64,000 bases of DNA from Rapidithrix thailandica. Lineage in GTDB: Bacteria > Bacteroidota > Bacteroidia > Cytophagales > Flammeovirgaceae. Below the pieces are notes generated by a model that did no database searches, was not told the DNA's origin, and worked only from the letters and a program-made list of their open reading frames with translations. Of this stretch, positions 62,815-64,000 are shown piece by piece. A program made the translations under genes and the position numbers. The stretch is from assembly GCF_039710355.1 (NCBI RefSeq), contig NZ_JBDKWZ010000004.1:124001-188000 (forward strand), read 5' to 3'. Each line of letters begins with the position of its first letter. The first letter of the stretch is position 1.

Positions 62815-63255
62815 ATGTACACACAAACAGAATATATCCTTTTCATCTGTACCGGTAATTTTTATAGAAGTCGTTTTGCCGAGTATTATTTCAACTTTCT
62901 GACGACTCAAATGGGAGGTACGCAAAAAGCTTTTTCCCGTGGGCTGGAAGTCTTTATGGCACGCAACCGCAAAAAAGGAGCTTTGTCTCAGGAAGTACTC
63001 GCCTACCTCAAGCAGCTAGAGATACCTCTGGAAACTAATCAACGATACCCCCGGCAACTACTAATGGCAGACTTGCAAAAGGCAAGCAAAGTCATCGCAT
63101 TGGATGAAACTGAGCACCGGAAAATGTTTCAGCGGTATTACCCGCAGTATGTATCCGGCGTGGAGTTTTGGAAGGTACACGATGTGGACCGCACAACTCC
63201 CGAAGAGGCTTTACCTGCGATAAAATTATTAATCGATCGGATGTTTGGTCAGTAA
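62815..63255 (+). CDS. Low-molecular-weight phosphatase family protein
   Basis: A 146-residue protein of the LMW phosphatase / arsenate reductase fold. The P-loop CX5R is C12 to R18 in ICTGNFYRSR, and the general-acid Asp is probably in VHDVDRT near the C-terminus. It should hydrolyse phosphotyrosine or a small phosphate ester; the arsenate-reductase route would need extra cysteines, of which none are visible. It is convergent with the cut methyltransferase gene, 2 bases apart. Confidence 0.87.
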   Translation: MYTQTEYILFICTGNFYRSRFAEYYFNFLTTQMGGTQKAFSRGLEVFMARNRKKGALSQEVLAYLKQLEIPLETNQRYPRQLLMADLQKASKVIALDETEHRKMFQRYYPQYVSGVEFWKVHDVDRTTPEEALPAIKLLIDRMFGQ

Positions 63256-63257
63256 GT

Positions 63258-64000
63258 TTATTTTACAAGATAATAAGCACAAGTGGTTAAGAAATTACGC
63301 AGAAAAGGGAGGTGGTTTACCAGAGGAATTTGTTGGCGTTGCTTTAACCGGAATTTGTATTCATAAATAGGGTTGACTAAATAAAAACGCTGGTGGGTAA
63401 TTTGAAAATCAGATTTTTTAGCCAGTTTTTCAAAACGCTCTATCGACAAGCCTGTTTGTTTGATATCCAATAATTCTCGCACTGTCCCTTCGCTTTCTCC
63501 CATTGAACTCAACAGCGATTTGTAGAAAAACGCAGGAAGTAAGTGGTAATACGGCAGTTTGCTAAGCAGGCTGTTTTGGCAAATTTGCTGATGGCCGCCA
63601 AAAGGCATTTGCCAAGGGGGGAAGCCAAAAAATACATGACCGTTGGGTGCCAGGATCTTCTTTAGCAGTTCAAAAAGTTGAGGCTTATGATGAATATGTT
63701 CAATCACATCTTTTAATACGATGAGGTCAAACCTTACGGGCAGTTCCTCCTCAAAATCAACATCAAAGATATTTTTATGGATTAAGTGTACCAGGCCTTC
63801 TTGCATCTCTTTTTGAAGTAACCGTTGAGCGGAAGCATACATGGTTGGGTTCAACTCAACGCCATATACTTGACAGCCCGCTTCTAAGAAGCCTTTTAAC
63901 ACTCCTCCGTCTCCACTGCCAATCTCCAGGATTTTTGCCTTTGTAGGGAGGTCATACCGCTCGCGTATAAAGGGAATGACATGGTTGAGGGTAGCTTTTC
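63258..64000 (-). CDS. Class I SAM-dependent methyltransferase (cut at window end)
   Basis: The frame is open from 64000 (minus) through the stop at 63258, with no start in view. Motif I is ILEIGSGDGGVLKGF, upstream of the GTG at 63902 that might be mistaken for a start. The acidic residue after motif I is in VYGVELNPTMYA, the middle motif is FDLIVLKDVIEHIHHKPQLF and PNGHVFFGFPPWQMPFGGHQ follows. Such enzymes often act in glycan or natural product pathways. The N-terminus lies beyond the window. Confidence 0.85.
   Translation of the reverse strand, partial: KATLNHVIPFIRERYDLPTKAKILEIGSGDGGVLKGFLEAGCQVYGVELNPTMYASAQRLLQKEMQEGLVHLIHKNIFDVDFEEELPVRFDLIVLKDVIEHIHHKPQLFELLKKILAPNGHVFFGFPPWQMPFGGHQQICQNSLLSKLPYYHLLPAFFYKSLLSSMGESEGTVRELLDIKQTGLSIERFEKLAKKSDFQITHQRFYLVNPIYEYKFRLKQRQQIPLVNHLPFLRNFLTTCAYYLVK

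Overview
The window looks like a chromosomal segment of a Bacteroidota bacterium, probably a marine or aquatic member of the Cytophagales. The evidence is moderate-to-low GC, many lipoproteins with relaxed lipoboxes, a TonB-family protein, a FecR-like protein, an OMP_b-brl-type barrel, the order rimP-nusA-infB with a very long charged IF-2 N-terminus, nqrF, and several upstream regions that match the Bacteroidota -7 element TAnnTTTG. I see no rRNA, tRNA, CRISPR array, prophage or intact insertion sequence. Both ends cut genes: a glycosyltransferase on the left and a methyltransferase on the right.

Layout. 1-5070 (+) is the end of a surface-polysaccharide locus: two related GT4 glycosyltransferases flank a fusion of a radical SAM enzyme with a polysaccharide pyruvyl transferase, followed by a GT2 enzyme. 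5260-9640 holds rpiB, a secreted M23 peptidase, a TonB-family protein with an extra membrane segment, and a membrane protein. 9838-13780 (-) is a redox and housekeeping cluster: nitroreductase, pirin, AraC regulator, alpha/beta hydrolase and SanA/YdcF-like protein. 13780-18170 is looser, with a long gene-poor stretch, a small acidic lipoprotein, a PhoD-type phosphatase and a hemerythrin-domain protein. 18169-23220 (-) carries a PhoB/PhoR-like pair, an RluA-type pseudouridine synthase and a two-parvulin-domain lipoprotein. 23530-28825 (-) is the translation/transcription operon rimP-nusA-infB, with a good promoter and a terminator-like hairpin in its leader. 28954-34290 has MarC, a membrane pyrophosphatase with an added C-terminal domain, and a methyltransferase/GT2 pair. 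34808-40810 holds a DUF892 protein, a beta-barrel protein, an orphan FecR-like protein, an unknown protein, an aminotransferase and a DUF4261 protein. 40927-48160 has htpG, a GMC oxidoreductase with its small subunit, a YCF48-like lipoprotein, PspC and fabG. 48526-55560 (+) has an ABC exporter pair, a lone nqrF, a single-domain response regulator and a membrane-anchored patatin. 55605-64000 holds small lipoproteins, an NlpC/P60 enzyme, an OmpA-family protein, rmuC, an iodotyrosine-deiodinase-like flavoprotein, CHAD, HAD and LMW-phosphatase proteins, and the cut methyltransferase.

The parts most worth a second look are the radical SAM-pyruvyl transferase fusion, three dispersed ungapped copies of a 146-bp intergenic repeat that keeps an open frame, the pyrophosphatase with a C-terminal extension and no glutamate at either known gate position, the leader hairpin ahead of rimP-nusA-infB, an orphan plus-strand terminator between two minus-strand genes near 43.0 kb, and the iodotyrosine deiodinase homologue with its complete active-site lid. 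I did not find one clear new multi-gene system. All motif and repeat calls were made by eye.
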